A stretch of DNA of 64,000 bases. Source: Chloranthus sessilifolius (lineage: Eukaryota; Streptophyta; Magnoliopsida; Chloranthales; Chloranthaceae). The notes under the pieces were generated by a model, which worked only from the letters and a program-made list of their open reading frames with translations, made no database searches and was not told the origin of the DNA. Shown piece after piece: positions 22,623 through 33,802 of this stretch (position 1 is its first letter; each line of letters starts with the position of its first letter). Location: positions 149,586,060-149,650,059 of the forward strand of contig CM037586.1 of NCBI GenBank assembly GCA_021018995.1. The letters are read 5' to 3'. The position numbers were made by a program, and so were the translations under genes.

Positions 22623-25202
22623 TCTTATTCTACGTTTCTTCGGACGGCCGGCTTGACGTATTTTGTGCGGAGGCAAAACTTGAATGTCGTCTCTTTGCGA
22701 AGTCCATTGGCGTTTGTCAACGATCGGGACAAAGTGTTCTTTGTAAGTTTTTCTAAATAAGTTACTGGTAAACCAGTGCTCACAAAATTGGGGGATCTCT
22801 CTGTCTCTATTTCGACGCGATAATGCGATGATCGCATGTGAACATGGTAATCCAAGAATAGCCCAACGTCTACATATACATGTTCGCTTATCTAGATCGA
22901 CACTGTGAGTGTAATCACTATGTTTAACTTGAAATATATCGCGACCATATGGTATAACATTTTTTCGACGCGCCCATCCTGAATTTCGTGTTGTGTTTTT
23001 CGGCTATCGGTGTTAACACGTGTGTCATTTTATTTCCTTCCCCCTGACGGCGAAGATAAAATTTGGCTATCTTTGTACGAATAGTTTCTAACATGCTCAC
23101 AATCGGTTCTTCCCTTGCTATTTTCAACACACTATTTATGCTTTCAGCTATATTAGTTGCCAACACATCTTAACGTCTCCCTTGAAAATAAGCACGCGCC
23201 CAGAATGATCACCAATTTCTTTAATCCATTTTGTATATTCCGGGGGGGCGTCGTCTTCGATTTTTCGCATAATTCTTTTAAATTTTGCTTCCGAAAATAC
23301 ACAGGCAGTAACCCAGAAAAGCGGTCTAGAGATTGTATCCTTATATGTATCAAACAGATTTAGAGCTAGGTGTCGCATACAGTAGCTGTGAAAGGCGTTA
23401 GGAAAAACTTTTTCCACAACTTCCATCAAACCTTTCTGTCTGTCTGATATCAATACAAGCTGCTCTTCAAAGTCACCGATTACACTTCTCCCTAATAGAT
23501 TAAGGAACCATGTCCAATGATCTTCATTTTCTTTCGGTACAACGCCGAACGCTATAGGGAATAAATGCCTATTCCCGTCTATCCCCATAGCTATTAACAA
23601 CACTCCATTGTATCATCCATGCAAATACGTTCCATCTACCGATATTATTCTTCGTAAAGTATTACGAAAGCTTTAAATGTAAGGTCCGAATACCATGAAA
23701 AATATCTAAAATGCATTATCAGGCTCAAGACACAATTCGGTCTGTATGTCTGGATCGACCCGCTGTAATTCGGTGACATATGATGGTAACATCTTAAATT
23801 GCTCATTCCAGCTACCTCGAATGTCATTCAACGCCATTTCTTTTTCTCTCCATGCTTTCTAGTAACCTACTGTTATACCATATTTTTTTTCAATATAAAA
23901 AATTATTGAAGCAAGAGTCTCATCAAAGCCCTTTAATAGCTTATCTCTCACGAATGAAGCTATCCACGATGTCGTACATTGGTGATGTCCGCTTTCGAAA
24001 GCTGACATTTCGCACGTATATTTCGGGTGAAAAGTTTTCACAGTAAATGTGTCCACACCTACTAATTTCGATGCATATATTCGCCAAACACATCCTACTT
24101 CAACACACCTCGCCGTAACTCGAAGAGGACTGATTTTTATTGGTTTAATTTGAAAATTATTTGCCATTGTAAAATCTTTAAGAGCTTTTTGAAAGGATTT
24201 CTTATTTCTAAACGCCTGACCAATGGTAATTGGTCCCCCTTCATACATTTTCTCATCATCCGAATCCATATACTCTCCTTCCGAGCCATTAAGCTAATAG
24301 TCTTCATCTACCAGAGGTTAATCAATTTCCCTATTAGTATGAACACGCGAAGTGGGAGACGGCGGTGCTTCATTACTTTCAGGATCACTATCACAGTCAT
24401 CGACTGGATGGTTATTACGTGATTGGGATTGAGCCCGTCGATGTACGTTTGGTTGATGTGCAGTTGTTTGGATTGATGTTGGCCGATGCGGGAATGTTTG
24501 ATGTATGAGAGGCTGTTGTATTGAAGGCTCGATTATCATTGGTCCGAAGCTATTGGTTCGGAAGGCCATTGATATGGACTAAGGCCGACTAAAAATGTTT
24601 CCCACTGATTTATCGAATCGAAGTTGAACTGAGATGTATTATGCATCGGATTCATTTGATGACAATATCCTTGATTTTCATTTCCTTCACTCATTGTCAC
24701 TCATTGGAATGTCTGAAGAGGGTTGCTCCAGAGGCCTACTATCATCGTCGACTATTATCGGTGTAGTGATGCTCTCCTCTTCACACAGTATTTCTTGATT
24801 TCTAATCAAATGTTCTGTTCTCACACCACCATCATCTTCGTTTGTTTCCTGGAACATTTGAAATGCTTCTAAAGACGGTAAATTTTCTGCGACGGTAGTG
24901 ACTAATGATTTTTCGATATAAATATTTATCACACCATCACCAATACAATATGCTCTGAATAAGTTTGTAAGATTATCAAAGTCAGACAATTCAACAAACA
25001 CAAGCTCATTCCCTATGCGTAATGAAACCGTTAGTGTAATAAAATATTCTTTCGGTCGTGTCCTACAGACCTTGTACATTTTCTCCATAAACTCATCAAA
25101 TGATATGTTATCCGTGACAGTGACAATCTTCCAATATTCTACGTTGTAAGTATTATCTCCCACACGGACGAAATCAAAATGGCAAAGAAGGGAAATATCC
25201 AT
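22623..25202 (-). pseudogene. MURA-type Mutator transposase, 3' end cut by the Tekay LTR
   Basis: Minus-strand order: N-terminal PB1-like region from ATG 25202 (MDISLLCHFDFV), an acidic linker, the MuDR DNA-binding domain about 24240-23970 ('GQAFRNKKSFQKALKDF', 'CVWRIYASK'), and the MULE DDE core. The core has 'SVDGTYLHG' about 23650, 'FGVVPKENEDHWTWFL', 'LISDRQKGL' about 23445 and a Glu in 'VFSEAKFKRIM'. Then come 'ATNIAESINS', a SWIM zinc finger ('CICRRWAILGLPCSHAI', about 22885-22830) and the basic C-terminus 'QAGRPKKRRIR'. The frame runs without change from 25202 to about 23165, where a 1-2 nt indel shifts it. Stops lie near 24565, 24310, 24290, 23860, 23660 and 23610; several are Trp or Arg codons one transition away. 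The last MULE codon (AGA) abuts the LTR at 22622. The enzyme would cut and rejoin the 128-bp ends; this copy cannot. Confidence 0.88.
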
Positions 25203-25303
25203 TTCAACTTACAGTATTTTACAAAATGAAAATTGGTTGGTTAAAAGGGTAATACTTGACTTAGCGCTATAATATTAAAAAATGAAAATTGGTTGGTTAA
25301 AAG

Positions 25304-25392
25304 GCTAAGATATCGGCCACTATCTTAAGATATCGGCCGATATCTTAAGTTAGCGGCCGATATCTTAAGATATCGACCGATATCTTACCTAG
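25304..25392. repeat. Palindrome array 4 of the MULE
   Basis: Units such as TATCGGCCGATA, TTAGCGGCCGATA and TATCGACCGATA joined by TCTTAAGA. It lies between the transposase start and the right inverted repeat, so each end of the MULE has one array. Just to its left a 25-bp segment (AAAATGAAAATTGGTTGGTT plus AAAAG) is repeated 55 bp apart. Confidence 0.7.
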
Positions 25393-25560
25393 CTCCGCTA
25401 CCTAGTATATGTTAAAAACGAAGGGAAAGCAATATCTTACAAAGATACTGGGGAAATATCTTACCTAGCTTGTTGTAGTTCTCTGAGTTATACCAACTGT
25501 AGTCGAATCTCCAAATTGCAATCCAAGAAAAAGTTTTTGAAATGGGCAAATAAGCATAGA

Positions 25561-25562
<2 letters not shown>

Positions 25563-25599
<37 letters not shown>
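25563..25599. repeat. (TA)n microsatellite
   Basis: About 18 TA units just inside the right MULE inverted repeat. Confidence 0.9.
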
Positions 25600-25601
<2 letters not shown>

Positions 25602-25602
<1 letters not shown>

Positions 25603-25729
25603 TAATAAGGCGGTTGGTTGCTGACGTGAAAGCGACTAGGCTTGGAGCTGGCCTGTTATGCAAGTGATGAAACTATAGGGCCGTTTATGCAAATATGCAA
25701 ACTTATAGGGCCAAAAGTGTAAATTTTCC
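25602..25729 (-). repeat. MULE right terminal inverted repeat
   Basis: Ungapped mirror of 7388-7515. It ends with TAAATTTTCC, followed by the target duplication TTTTTATTT. Confidence 0.85.
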
Positions 25730-25789
25730 TTTTTATTTTTTAAAATAATGGGGCTATTCTTCGCGTCTATATTTAAAAAAATATATATA

Positions 25790-25860
25790 TAGGCCGATAC
25801 GTATCGGTATCGGCCAAGTCTTATCGATCTCGGACAAACCGATATCGATTTTGATACCTT
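25790..25860. repeat. Right part of the GATACGTATCGG element split by the MULE
   Basis: Contains CCGATACGTATCGGTATCGG and ends TTTTGATACCTTG, the mirror of the left part at 7081 (GGTATCAA). The AT-rich bases next to it are where the MULE entered. Confidence 0.55.
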
Positions 25861-26158
25861 GAAAGTAATGACTTTCATTTAATTTTATTAATGCTTAGTA
25901 AATGGAAATTAGTAATAGCACATCACTTACATAAGTCTAATATAGAGGTGGCCAGGTGGCAATAGTTAAGACCCAACTAATTGAATCCATGTGGTGAAGG
26001 TTTCATAACTTTTGTATATAATGGAATCCTTACTTTAATTACTTCCTATTTTCATAGGTTAGCAAGTACTTTTCACATCGCAAGTACTTTTCACATTGAA
26101 ATGTGTTCCAAGTATGAAGGTATATAAGGTACACGATAAGCCAACAAGCCACCAGGCC

Positions 26159-26305
26159 AAGGATCAAAATTTCGGTTTTGGTCCCCACCGAAATCGAAAC
26201 AAAATGTCAAATTTTCAGATTTTTTATATAGGGTTGAAGATTTTTGCTGAAATTTCGGTTTTGGTGGGGACCGAAACCGAAATGAAATCCGAAATTTTGA
26301 TCCTT
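26159..26305. mobile_element. Fold-back MITE, 147 bp
   Basis: AAGGATCAAAATTTCGG at the left mirrors CCGAAATTTTGATCCTT at the right. The next inner blocks TTTTGGTCCCCACCGAAA and TTTCGGTTTTGGTGGGGACC mirror each other as well. The whole piece can fold into one hairpin with a short loop. No ORF. Confidence 0.6.
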
Positions 26306-26357
26306 GCACCGGACACTTTAAACTTTTAAATGAATGTAATGACTTTAAAGGGTGTTA

Positions 26358-26697
26358 TTACCATGGTATAAAAAATGGGCCGATACTAATACATATTAGC
26401 CATACGTATCGGTTTCTTGGCAAACCGATACGTATTGGCCTTGATACGTATCGGTATCTAAACTTGGTATCGATATTGCCCGATACGAGCCCCTATCGGT
26501 ACGTATCGAGTATCGGCCGATATGGTATCAATTTCGGTTGATACCTCTAATTTTATTTTATTTTATTTTATTTATTTATTATTATTATTTTTTTCTTTTT
26601 GTTTTAGAATAGGCTGATATGTATCGGTATCGATCGAGTCATATTGATCCTCTATGGACTGATACTCGAGTCCGATACCGATTTTGACACCTTGGTT
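26358..26697. mobile_element. GATACGTATCGG-type non-autonomous element, more intact copy
   Basis: Starts near CATGGTATAAAAAATGGGCC, passes through repeated CCGATACGTATCGG words, an AT-rich centre (about 26550-26605) and ends GATTTTGACACCTTGG. The order of words equals the two halves at 7081 and 25790. Superfamily unknown. Confidence 0.5.
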
Positions 26698-26736
26698 ACT
26701 ACATATACGTTCATTGATAACTTACTATGCTCTAAT

Positions 26737-27049
26737 TGGGACTGCTCGGCCTGACTCTAAATGTTAAGGCTAAGGCCAAATTCTAAAGGCCCTAGGATAG
26801 GGCTTAGACATTTCAATATAGCCCTGAAATTTTTGGGCCTGGGGCTAAGATAAGGCAAGGCCAAACCCTATCTATATATATTATGTATGTTATTATTTAT
26901 TTATTTTGTATCAAATATACCTTTTATCTAATCGTTAGAACATTTCTAACAGATTTGCACTAATTAATATGTGTTTTTATTGGCCTGACGGGAGATATTT
27001 TTCTTTATTTTAGAATGATATAGACTAAATTTATTTGGTATAGATGTAG

Positions 27050-27091
<42 letters not shown>

Positions 27092-27131
27092 AATGTGTTT
27101 ACCAATCAATCTATGGTACTATTGGCTTATT
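26737..27131. repeat. GGCC-rich repeat, left part, with (TA)n tract
   Basis: Words such as GGCTAAGGCCAAATTCTAAAGG and GGGCCTGGGGCTAAGATAAGG at 26755-26880, then AT-rich DNA with a (TA)n run at 27053-27089. Similar GGCC-rich words return at 28720-28870, suggesting one element opened by the LTR-like sequence at 27132. Confidence 0.4.
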
Positions 27132-28610
27132 GATAACTATTTTACTATATCAAAATTATTACCTTGCAAGTGTATGAGGGAATTATAGTACATGTAAGGG
27201 AATTAATTCTCAGGGAAATCTTTTGAAAAAAATATGTCTTGAAAAAAAGGTTGATTTTAATTTAAAAAACTAAATTACATAAAATAAATAGATTTGATTC
27301 TAAGAGTTAATTATAACTAATGTTGAAAAGTAAGGCTATAAAAGATAGACAATAACAACATAGTCGGGTGATGAAAGTCTAGTAATTCTAAACCTAAGGC
27401 GACAATAACAACATAGAGTTTAGAATTATAGAAATCATGAAATCCTTTTAAACCGATAGACAAGTATTAAAACTTATATTTATTAACCAATTACAATATG
27501 AATTCAAAAGAATAATAAACAACTAGCTATTCATATCTATCTTTGATATAGTGGGTTCCCAGACTTTTAAAAGATTTAGCCATGCACCTCCATAATCGAT
27601 TTCAATAATTGAAAAGAAATTACAGAACACATAATGAAAACTAAGCAAAACTTCTATCTCTACGACTATTTGTATCTCTAATTCTACCTATCTATTTCTA
27701 CATCTATCTTTGTATTGGGGGTCTCCCTTATTAATGGCCGGAACCTCTTATTTATAGATTCATAAAAAGTCTTAATTACATTCTAATTTAAAAGTCCTAA
27801 CAATCATATTATAAATCCTAGTAAAATTAAAAATCTACTTAAACTGGAACTTCTAAAAATATATGCTTCTTGAACAATCTTGAGTTTGAAATCGTGAGCT
27901 AGCATCTAAAGGTTCTCTACCATCTTGATTTTGCAGCGTCTCCTTGTATAATTGTGACTTAATTTGAGATTGGCAGAGGCAATAACTCATGCAATCATAA
28001 TTCAAAATTGCACGAGTTCGTAATTACGATGGGGTCTTGATTTTATGTGTACTCTTGAATCTTCACGATTAATTGCAATTCTTTTTCTTAAATCATAGTT
28101 CTCCACGATCAATCATGAGTCTTTTTTTCTTGAGATCGAAATTTTACTATTGCAATGACTTCCTTCTCTGGAGCCTCTTTATTCTTGTCACAATCAATTG
28201 TGGTTGTAGTTTCGTACAATCATAACTCACGATTGCTTGGGCTCTCTTCTTTGTTTGGTTTTATATTTTCTTCTCTTACAATTCTCCAAGGTCTCGGTCA
28301 ATCGTGACCTTACTCATTTTCAATCCTGATCCTCACAATCCATTGTGAGTTTATGATTTATGCAATCGTGTGGTATTTTCAAATGCTAAGATCTTTGATC
28401 AATCTTTAACTCTTATTTTCTCATTGATCTTCTCTTCTGAATCAAAGTACCTATTTAGCTTTGGACCAGTTTAGATTTTAGATCACTTTGGTACTATAGA
28501 ATCCCATCCTCAAGTGTTATTTTAGGTGTTTCTTTACAAATTTCTCATTAAAGATCATTCACCTGTAAGACTTAAGAACAATTCAAGATATTACATTAGT
28601 GCCTTAATTT
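27132..28610 (-). repeat. Probable solo LTR, Athila-like, minus orientation
   Basis: The left edge (TGATAACTATTTTAC... TTGCAAGTGTATGAGG... AATTCTCAGGGAA) resembles the reverse complement of the 3' end of the Athila LTR at 52011-53831 (ACTCGCAAGTGCACGAATC... TTCCCACGAGG). On the minus strand a cluster of CAATCGTGA-type words (about 28380-27880) is followed by a TATA box, TATAAATA, at about 27757. No internal genes adjoin it. The right edge (about 28,600) is uncertain. Confidence 0.45.
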
Positions 28611-29825
28611 TTACTAACAAGGCTTTGTATAGGGTATCAAAACATATATTTTATGTAAACGATCACTTATTGTATAATATTTGCTATTGTATATATATAT
28701 AAGAATACAAAAAAAAAATCCAAAGCTCGGCCATAGCCAGCTAGAGCTAAGGCTACGGCCAACCATGTTAAAGCCCACTAAGACTAAGGCTAGGGCTCGC
28801 CTACTACTAGGGCCAAAGTCATGCAAAAGCCTAGCTCGGCCTGGCCCTTTCATAATTGATGTTCGGCCTTTTTTAAAATGCGACACCGTTCCTTAAATGT
28901 GTTGTGATGAAAAACATTTCTATCACATGATTCAGAGCAGTCAACGTCTTAAAATAAATAGCTAAAACTGAATTTAAGGTTTAAACGGTAGAAAACTGTG
29001 TAAGTGCTTTTGAATCATATAATAAAAATGTTTTTTAATATACTCTTCGACTCACCTTATGGTGAAGATGACGATGACCCACTTGATCTATATATATATT
29101 AAGTCCTTCAAATTGCACGCCAAAGTTGATGAAACCATAAGCCACATGTCCCACTCCAAATCACAATTTGGATCCGATCAATTATCCTATGCAAAGTTTT
29201 AAAGTTTTCGTGCACTTCAAAAATTTACGGCCGACTAGTGCTCGCCGAGCATGAAGGGGCTCCACCACAGTCTCTAATCTAAGAAACACTCTTATTTAGT
29301 GCGTGGCCATGCACCATAATGCACCACGCACACCTAGATGGGCATAACACGAGATGCTTTAAAATCGAGTAAGTATTAGATAAGTGGCCTAAGCCGAGTC
29401 ACTTTTTGGTGAAATCTTTATGTGTGCCATTTGTTAAGTGCCCCATGATATGAAGATCTTCACTTCTCCGGTGCAAAATATGAGATAAAAAACAGTGCGT
29501 TTATTACCATAATAGTATAATGCATTACCAAAGGAATTTTATTAAAAAAATATTTAATATTTTATATATTGCCAAAAGGCACTAGTTCGGTGGGGAAGGA
29601 TCTGTGTTAGATGTTAGGCATGACGCCCGCTCAGATCTCGTACTGAGTTAATATTAGGTAAGACGCTTAAGTACCATGTGACCTGGTGCCTGTCACTTTT
29701 GGTGCCAATCCGATTTCGTGGAATTTCGTTTCGCCCGCTTTCGCGGGTCACATCATCCTTTTTCCACCACATGTTAGAATTATCTGTTAACAATTATTAT
29801 GATACCTCTGTTTGTGATTACAACT
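28611..29825. other. Non-coding stretch of mixed repeats
   Basis: 28720-28870 holds the right part of the GGCC-rich repeat. 28900-29050 has words shared with the MITE families (TCACATGATTCAGAGCAG). 29220-29760 has GC-richer text without an ORF of note. No gene is supported. Confidence 0.4.
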
Positions 29826-30167
29826 GAAACCACTTCAAACCCATGGACTGCTTGAAATCAAACGATGGAGATCATTTTTTAACCCCATTACGTGCAATGG
29901 ATCTTGAGACAATGAAATTACCATCAAAAGGCCAATTTTTTATTTCACCTAACACAGATCCCCAAAACATGGACCTAAAATTACATGGCACGCATCATGC
30001 TCAAACATTATATTAAGGCAATTATTTTGGAATTTGTGCCATGTGACATAAAAAACTAACTATATGATGGTAAGATTTTGGTCTCAAGATCCATTATGTG
30101 AAATATTGGGGTGAAAAACGATCTCCACCGTTTGATTCTAAGTAATAAATAATTTTATAGGGGTTTC
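29826..30167. mobile_element. Fold-back MITE, 342 bp (family B)
   Basis: GAAACCACTTCAAACCCATGG, AAATCAAACGATGGAGATC and GCAATGGATCTTGAGAC on the left are mirrored on the right by GTCTCAAGATCCATTATGTG, GATCTCCACCGTTTGATT and GGGGTTTC. Arms are about 90 bp. Relatives: 36998-37393, 38205-38640, 44250-44640. Confidence 0.65.
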
Positions 30168-30721
30168 AAGCAGGGACAGAGCCAGAAACGTTCATGATAG
30201 GGGGCCAAAGTATGAACAAGAGATGTATAATGTTATAAAAAATAAAAATAGCATTTATTTACTGTTAACAATTTTTTTTTAAAAAAGAAATCTTTTATTT
30301 ATATATATTTGTGCGCCTATCAATAGGCATGAGGGTCAATCTGTAATAGCTGGGAGCCATATTAATTGGGCTAAGCCTCATTTTTAACTTTTAAGGTCTG
30401 TTTGGACAAAATAGTAGAAAAATGACAAATTTGGATTTATAAATATAATAAATTTACATGATTTTTGAGGTTGTAGGAATCCACATGATCTTTTATTTTT
30501 TACGATTTGAATGGCCTAATCATGTGTTAGAGAGAGAGAGAGATGTCTTAGGAAATAATTTAAGAAGAGAAGTTTTAGGAGGGTAGTTGAACTATTGCTA
30601 CTAAAAAAATAGGAGAGCCTGAAGTAGCGTATTTGATTGATTTGATTGAGATGTCTAAAAGATGGGAGAGAGAGAGAGGAGACGTTTAAAATATAGGAGA
30701 GAGGAAAGAGGAGACGCCTAA

Positions 30722-30753
<32 letters not shown>

Positions 30754-30900
30754 CTCAGTTGTGCATTTATTTAGACGGGTCAATCAGTTTGGTGCCTAAC
30801 AAATAGGTAAGATAGATTAAAGAGAAAGAGAAAAGACTAAATAAGCAGGGTGGCCATGGCCCCTGTTAGCCCCCCCTTGGCTCCGTCTAGTGTAGGCACT
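30168..30900. mobile_element. Probable hAT-like non-autonomous element
   Basis: Begins CAGGGACAGAGCCAG and AGGGGGCC, and ends GGCCATGGCCCCTG followed by CTTGGCTCCGTCTAGTG, the mirror. The interior has (GA)n runs at 30529-30542 and 30731-30755 and no ORF. CAGNGGCGGAGCC-type ends are common in plant hAT MITEs. An 8-bp duplication could not be confirmed. Confidence 0.45.
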
Positions 30901-31880
30901 TTTAGCACTTGTAGTCATAAACAGAGGTACTCTATTTATTAAAGGGCCTTTTACAAAAAGGCTATGTGCACCATTTATTATCCTAACAAAACCATATGCC
31001 TGTTTTTATCCCTATAGAGCGCCCATGCGTTTCATGAACACCCTGCCTGCCGTAGAAACCCACGCACGATGCTTTAATTTTTTTACACTTTTACCCATTT
31101 TATTACATCCCCCATAACGTAAACAACCCTTTCACCAGAGAAGAAGGTGTCGTGCCCGGAGAAGAAGAAAAAAGATCGCCGGAGAAGAAAAAGGAAGAAA
31201 AAAAAAAAAAAAATTGCTGGAGAAGACGACCAATTTCTGATGAAAAAAGAAGAAGAAGAAAAAAAAAAGATCGCCGGAGAAGAAGGTGTTGTGCCGGAGA
31301 AGAAGAAAAATGATCGCCGGAGAAGAAGAAGAAGAAGAAGATCGCCGGAGAAGACGATTAGTTTCCGATGAAAAAGGAAGAATAAGAAGAAAAAATGAAG
31401 AAACAGAAGAAAAAAAAAAGCAAAGAAGATCACCGGAAAAGAAGGTATTGTGCCAGAGAAGAATATATTGATCGGTTTCTTTGCAAGGAAGAGGGAGGAG
31501 GGGTTGATCTGTAAAATCCACAGATCCTAAAGAGCACCGTGTATGGAACGCTGCCCGTATTGAGGGTGCATGGGCATCTTTTGATAATAATAAAAAAATC
31601 TCACCGAAATGGTGATAAAAATACTTTTAGGACATTTTGTTGTACTTTTCTCTATGTTAAACCTATATGTTTTGGAAATAAAGAAAGGCATACACCTTTG
31701 ATTTTGTAACATCCTAAAAGTAATTGTTAATCGAGTGCAAGAATGGGAGAATTTCTGATTGTTTCTCGGCAAAGTGGTTTCATTCTGGCTATGGGCTCCC
31801 ATGAGTGGGGAGTGTTACGTTAGGTTTTCTTTTTTCTTTTTTCTTCAATTGTGGATAAGTTATGTATGAATTTTTTTTTA
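30901..31880. repeat. Non-coding, with GAAGAAG / CGCCGGAGAAG tandem tract
   Basis: 31135-31450 is a purine-rich minisatellite with at least six copies of CGCCGGAGAAGAAG-like words and poly-A runs. The long frames on both strands here are products of the repeat. 31527-31880 shows no supported gene. Confidence 0.6.
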
Positions 31881-33124
31881 ATAAGCCACTAAAATTTCAC
31901 CTCAATGTTTGAGAAGTACCTGAACTTTAAGAAATGCAACATAACCCCCTAATAAATATAAAAGCCCAAATCCAGGGCCTTACCGTCACCCTCCATCTCC
32001 TCTGTAGCGGAAAAAATTGACTGAACGCGAAACGGATGTTACCTTGCTACATGGACTCGCCAACCTGGCAAAAAAAACAGACTCAAAGCAGCAAGAAGAG
32101 GCCCCACTCCTTAACTAAGAAAAATTTGGCGCCAGACCAGTGCTCCTTCTTTTCCACTTCTTCTTCCTTGCTCTTCTTCAGCTAAGAACCCTAAACGACA
32201 TCATCGTTAATGCTCTTGTAGAACCCCAAACAGCAACATCATCTCTGCAATTGTAAAACCTTAAAAAAGTTTTCTAAACAAAAAAATGGCCATTATAATA
32301 AACCACAATACAGATTCCAGACTAGATCACACATTAATACCACAATACAGATTCCAGCCAACGCAAGCCCTAAACCCTAAAAACCCATAAAAACACATAA
32401 ACCCTAAAAATCTTCGCATTTCAACTATGAATATATAAAAAATATCCAACTGGCAACCAATGCAAGCCACAAAAATTTCTATTTCAGCTTCCATTCCGAA
32501 ATTGTTGTCTCGAATCTGTTAGATCTTTGAAGCAAACTCGAAATTATTTATATCGATCTTTCACACAATGGTGGATCAACCCAGTCAAAGTCTTTGCAGG
32601 CTCGATTAAGGCAACTAACGAACCTCTTCTCGGGATTGCGCTCCGTCCATGACATTTGTATTGGCCTTCGATTTTCGCAGGTGTGACATGACTTCTTCTC
32701 TAACAATCGCAAGATCTTGGACGTGCTTCAAATTGTGGATGATGAAGAACTGTCACCTGTTGCCGAGGACAATGCTATTTCAGGTTTGCTGGAGAAGAAG
32801 GAGACTATGACTCTCGACTGAAGAATAAAAGAGAAGAAGAAGAGGAAGAATTTTGGTGCCAAATGACTGTAATGAGAGAAGGGGGCTCTTCTTGGCGCTT
32901 AAAAGGGGTTGAGTCAACTTTTTTTTTGCCATGTCGGCGAGTCCACACTGCAAGGTAATGTATGTTTCGCACTCAGTCAGCTTTTTCCGTTGAAGATGAG
33001 ATGGAGGGTGATGGCAAGGGCCCAAATTTAGGCATTTGTATTCATTAGGGGGTTATATTGCATTTAGTAAAGTTCAGGTGCCTCTCAGATGTTGAGGTGA
33101 AAGTTCAGGGGTCTATATGAAATT
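31881..33124. mobile_element. TIR element of 1.24 kb with about 200-bp inverted repeats, Mutator- or Pack-MULE-like
   Basis: Left arm about 31885-32110 and right arm about 32885-33124 mirror each other over roughly 200 bp at about 80 percent by eye. Shared blocks include TTTCACCTCAA, ACCTGAACTTTA, ATAACCCCCTAAT, CACCCTCCATCTC and TGGACTCGCC. AATTTTTTT flanks both ends, a possible 9-bp duplication of low complexity. The 770-bp interior is richer in coding-like codons, with a short open end 'DVLQIVDDEELSPVAEDN' (about 32717-32820), so it may be a captured gene fragment. It was not recognised. Confidence 0.6.
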
Positions 33125-33802
33125 TTTTTGTTATGTATTCTGGACATGTAGCACTATTTTTTATCAAATGGTGCCAATAGTTCATGAAATTAGCGATTGA
33201 CTCATATTCTGTTCTAAACTTAGATTTATCTATTGTGTGATTAAGAACTTAAAAGTAATAAAAAAATGAATCGTTAAAAGAGAAGTATGAACCGGCCACA
33301 ATCCAACATTTGCCATTTGTTAGCCATGCCTATTTTGTGCCAAAATTCCATGGTAGCATGGAGCCCTAAGCTATACCCTAGCATAGCCCAATACATTCAG
33401 GTCAACTGTTGACAAAATTTGATGGTACAGGGAGTTCAATAAACAGACAGTGTTATACAATGTGAAAAATTTTTGATAGACAATTTTGTACGTAACCTAG
33501 GTGGTGCGACGTGACTAATTGCACACATAGTGGGCCCAAGCACTCTACTCAATCATGTCGCGTCATGTAAGCTGCTTACAATATTGTCTATCAAAAGTTG
33601 TCCACTGTTTATAATTTTCCTTAATAAACTTGATAAACCGTATGATCTCATTGGTAGCAAGGAGGGTCAATCAAGTTCCTTGCTCTCGTCTCATTTTCAA
33701 TCCTCGTACGTTAGTCATGTTTACGAATTCAACTGAGTTCTTACATGGTGCACCACCATCCACCGGCGCAAAGCATGGACCTCGAGCAAAATTCTGCGTT
33801 CC
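33125..33802. other. Non-coding spacer
   Basis: An inverted pair is visible: GACAGTGTTATACAATGTGA...TTTTTGATAGACAATTTTGT near 33444-33488 against ACAATATTGTCTATCAAAAG near 33579-33600. It may be another small fold-back element. No gene. Confidence 0.35.

Larger units (their letters stand above)
7388..25729. mobile_element. Large Mutator-like element (MULE) with ULP1 protease and MURA transposase
   Basis: The 128-bp terminal inverted repeats (7388-7515 and 25602-25729) both start GGAAAATTTA and differ at about 10 positions without indels. The 9-bp sequence TTTTTATTT lies directly outside both ends (7379-7387 and 25730-25738), the duplication size made by Mutator transposases. Inside are a plus-strand DUF1985/ULP1 gene on the left and a minus-strand MURA transposase on the right, the gene pair known from ULP1-carrying plant MULEs (the Kaonashi-type group). 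About 7.8 kb or more of the 18.3 kb is later insertion, chiefly a Tekay retrotransposon at 14781-22622. Both genes are broken, so the element cannot move on its own. The low complexity of the duplication is the one soft point. Confidence 0.85.

Noticed and set aside
28614..28896. Overlapping frames on both strands (90 and 71 codons)
   Set aside because: Lie in the GGCC-rich repeat; no family resemblance and no support.
31083..31521. Long Phe/Ser/Leu-rich minus-strand frames and Lys/Arg-rich plus-strand frames
   Set aside because: They arise from the GAAGAAG minisatellite on both strands; no domain, start context or splice sites.
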